Assembly (NCBI GenBank): GCA_947575275.1
Contig: CANPMS010000008.1
Coordinates: 1 to 63,950 of the forward strand
DNA from: an uncultured Clostridium sp.
Lineage (GTDB): Bacteria; Bacillota; Clostridia; Lachnospirales; Lachnospiraceae
Direction of reading: 5' to 3'
Length of the DNA: 63,950 nucleotides
The notes beneath the pieces are model-generated. The model saw nothing but the letters and a program-made list of their open reading frames with translations. It did no database searches and was not told the DNA's origin. Below, piece by piece: positions 62,254-63,950 of this stretch. The stretch's first letter is position 1; each line of letters opens with the position of its first letter. A program made the translations under genes and the position numbers.

Positions 62254-62574
62254 ATGAATTTTTTTAAAAGAAAGCAAGTAAAAAAACCAAAAGAGAGAAA
62301 TGAAATTACCAACAAAGAATTAAAAGAGGATATTGCCAATATAGCCTTACATATTTTGCAGAAAGATACAGATTACGAAAATCTGGCATATACGAAAGTC
62401 GAATTTGGTTATTTGTTTGATATTGAGGGGCATGGAAGAGAGGCACTATTCAAGATTATTACAGATAAAACAACGGTATATTTTGCTGTTCAGGGAACAG
62501 AGATGTTGAGGCTCAATTTTTCAGAGGAGCTATACCAAACTACGGTTGATGGTTTCTTGGACTTGCATAGTTAA
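62254..62574 (+). CDS. Small hypothetical protein
   Basis: 106 residues from ATG 62254 (AGAGGA 6 bp upstream); the longer frame from 62146 overlaps the DUF2262 gene. The N-terminus is very basic (NFFKRKQVKKPKERNE); then come ITNKELKEDIANIALHIL and a beta-rich end (TKVEFGYLFDIEG, ALFKIITDKTTVYFAVQG). It has no family that I recognise. The A+T-rich coding and the DUF2262 neighbour suggest a shared, acquired origin, perhaps as an immunity-like gene. Confidence 0.55.
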   Translation: MNFFKRKQVKKPKERNEITNKELKEDIANIALHILQKDTDYENLAYTKVEFGYLFDIEGHGREALFKIITDKTTVYFAVQGTEMLRLNFSEELYQTTVDGFLDLHS

Positions 62575-62600
62575 ATTGCAGTTGTCTGGGAGATAGCAAA

Positions 62601-62630
62601 GGCGGGAAAGCCCTAAAAGGTCTTCCCGCC
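62601..62630. terminator. Hairpin between the small hypothetical gene and the SIMPL gene
   Basis: GGCGGGAA (62601-62608) pairs with TTCCCGCC (62623-62630). Convergent genes flank it; T-runs are weak on both sides. Confidence 0.5.
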
Positions 62631-62700
62631 CACGCAATCACAGCCCTGTTTTACGGAAGTTTTCTTTTAACACCCTGGCTTTAATAAAGGACTGCAAGAG

Positions 62701-63489
62701 TTACTGTGCAAGTTTGAAATCAACTAAGACCGTTGCCTCCACGCTGACCTGACCGGGCATGACCGCCATGTCTGCAATGGCACCTCCGGCTTCCATTTTT
62801 GCAGCGCCGGAGGTGCCCCTGATACTGCTGTAACTGGAGTATCTGGTATCAGGGCTGTAGCCGTATTCTTCCACATGGACGAGACTTCCCAGTGATTTGC
62901 CGCTTGCCTCAGCGATGGCCTCCGCCTTTTTCTGAGCGATAGCAATCGCGCCTTTTAAGGCATCCTGGTAGCAGGCATCGTAATTGCTGGAAAAATAGCT
63001 GACAGAATCAATATTGTTGACGCCGGAGGCCACAGACTGCGAGATGATTTCCCCGACCTGATCTATGGGAATATCCGTAACGGTAAGATCGGTGGTCATC
63101 TCATAACCGGTGACTTCCTGGGTATCTGACCGCCAGTTCTGAATCGGCGAGAGACCATAGGAGGAGGTCTGGATGGATTCCTCCTTTATGCCCAGTCCTT
63201 TCAGGGTTTCGATTGCTGCACTTAAGTCCTTGGAATTTGTCTCCTGACACAGGGCAGCAGTGTCCTCCTGGGTGTAGATGGAGTAACGAATCTGTGCCAT
63301 ATCGGGTGTAACCTTCACTTCCTCCTGACCTGTGACGGAGATGGTGTCTCCGTTTTCCGATACGTTTTGTACTTTTATGGTATCCCGAACTTGAATCGTG
63401 GACGAACAGCCGTTTAAGCTGAGCACAGAGACAACTGCTGCTGTGGTGATTCCTGCGGTACGGATCAATGATGTTTTTAATGGTTTCAT
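62701..63489 (-). CDS. SIMPL domain (DUF541) lipoprotein
   Basis: Minus strand, 262 residues. Signal peptide with a lipobox-like LSLNGC (Cys28). The SIMPL domain follows: SVTGQEEVKVTPDMAQIRYS, GIKEESIQTSSYGLSPIQNW, GYEMTTDLTVTDIPIDQVGE, AIAIAQKKAEAIAEASGKSLG, and the end VSVEATVLVDFKL. Proteins of this type (YggE-like, BP26) form rings and have been linked to oxidative stress, but no reaction is known. Good ribosome site (AAAGGAGGATAC on the minus strand). Confidence 0.92.
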   Translation of the reverse strand: MKPLKTSLIRTAGITTAAVVSVLSLNGCSSTIQVRDTIKVQNVSENGDTISVTGQEEVKVTPDMAQIRYSIYTQEDTAALCQETNSKDLSAAIETLKGLGIKEESIQTSSYGLSPIQNWRSDTQEVTGYEMTTDLTVTDIPIDQVGEIISQSVASGVNNIDSVSYFSSNYDACYQDALKGAIAIAQKKAEAIAEASGKSLGSLVHVEEYGYSPDTRYSSYSSIRGTSGAAKMEAGGAIADMAVMPGQVSVEATVLVDFKLAQ

Positions 63490-63622
63490 AGTATCCTCCT
63501 TTATCTGTGTATGTATTGTGATAAAAAAGGTACGAATGAGGGGAAGAAATTTATGGGGGATTTTTTAGTTTTTTATTTTATGTTTACAGGGGATATTGGA
63601 AGAACATTTTGGAGGTGCAAAC

Positions 63623-63908
63623 ATGTATGAATTGAATCAGGTGGGAGAAAACAGCTATTATATCCAAAAAAATCAATACCACGGAAGTGTGTTTGATTGA
63701 CAGTGGAAGTGATAAGGAGGCAGGGCGTAAGGTCCGCCAGATTCTGGACAAGAACGGATGGAAGCTGAAAGCAATTTATAACACCCACTCCAACGCAGAT
63801 CATATCGGCGGCAACAAATATCTTCAGACACAAACCGGCTGAGGGATTTTTGCTCCGGGGGTGGAGAGTGAAGTGCGCATCCCCTGGAGGGTTTTCTATA
63901 AAGATTAG
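63623..63908 (+). pseudogene. Metallo-beta-lactamase-fold hydrolase, broken
   Basis: ATG 63623 follows GGAGGTGC and starts [14 protein letters not shown], typical for a family of MBL-fold hydrolases. The frame stops after 26 codons, at a TGA near 63698. The homologous sequence goes on in another frame ([20 protein letters not shown], then [17 protein letters not shown] with the metal motif), stops again at a TGA at 63839, and fades after IFAPGVE. At least one frameshift and one nonsense change, so it is inactive. The 42 bp left to the window end show nothing. Confidence 0.75.
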
Positions 63909-63950
63909 GGTGTCAAAAGGTCAGTGACCTTTGATATATATTTGTACCTT

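Noticed and set aside
1..63950. CRISPR array, tRNA or rRNA genes
   Set aside because: No regularly spaced direct repeats and no tRNA-like or rRNA-like stretches were found in the gaps between genes.

Overview
The window reads as a chromosome segment of an anaerobic, endospore-forming member of the Firmicutes, most likely the Clostridia (Lachnospiraceae / Clostridium cluster XIVa). The reasons are the complete spoIIIA operon, spoIVB and spo0A in the Firmicutes order, rubrerythrin, choline-binding-type cell wall repeats on exported proteins, a divergent-PAP2 membrane protein, an iron-dependent alcohol dehydrogenase and moderate G+C content. No rRNA, tRNA or CRISPR array was found.

Layout. (1) 1-5400 is accessory and decayed: the tail of a SymE-like toxin, two Rpn-type PD-(D/E)XK nuclease genes each followed by a hairpin and the same 46-bp repeat, a broken large serine recombinase, a frameshifted DUF4253 gene, a lipoprotein, a small membrane protein and the 5' stub of an IS3-type element. 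(2) 5504-11705 holds a cell wall-binding protein and spoIIIAA-AH, the feeding-channel complex of the engulfed forespore. (3) 11801-23807 is a conserved housekeeping/sporulation run: asp23-like, (inserted YdcZ transporter), nusB, xseA, xseB, ispA, dxs, tlyA, nadK, argR, recN, spoIVB, spo0A. Compared with Bacillus subtilis, folD is absent and nadK is present. (4) 23939-34848 carries glycogen synthase, a divergent PAP2 protein, rpsO, pnp, an M14 peptidase, a Na/Pi symporter and the glycolytic run gap-pgk-tpiA. (5) 34972-44000 carries a KdpDE-like two-component pair without kdpABC, a lipoprotein, a MATE pump and a leftward branched-chain amino acid ABC transporter (livJHMGF). (6) 44297-55675 holds envelope genes (two NodB-type deacetylases, two DD-carboxypeptidases, a CapA protein) interrupted by an A+T-rich BsuBI/PstI-type restriction-modification pair, plus a DNA glycosylase and an alcohol dehydrogenase. 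(7) 55743-61308 has rubrerythrin, a phosphoesterase, scpA-scpB, dut, a TPR protein and hflX. (8) 61387-62574 is a second small A+T-rich accessory patch with a frameshifted DUF2262 gene. (9) The end has a SIMPL-domain protein and a broken metallo-beta-lactamase-fold gene.

The most interesting signals: a tetrapeptide, G-P-G-V, occurs five times, always in linkers of three exported proteins and with different codons each time, which looks like a protein-level signal. A 16-bp hairpin buries the ribosome site of spoIIIAA while its loop carries a sigma-E-like -10, so only the sporulation transcript would be freely translated. Perfect or near-perfect 0A boxes sit before spo0A and inside the livJ promoter. 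Structured leaders precede rpsO and pnp. A perfect 16-bp inverted repeat sits just upstream of the restriction-modification pair.
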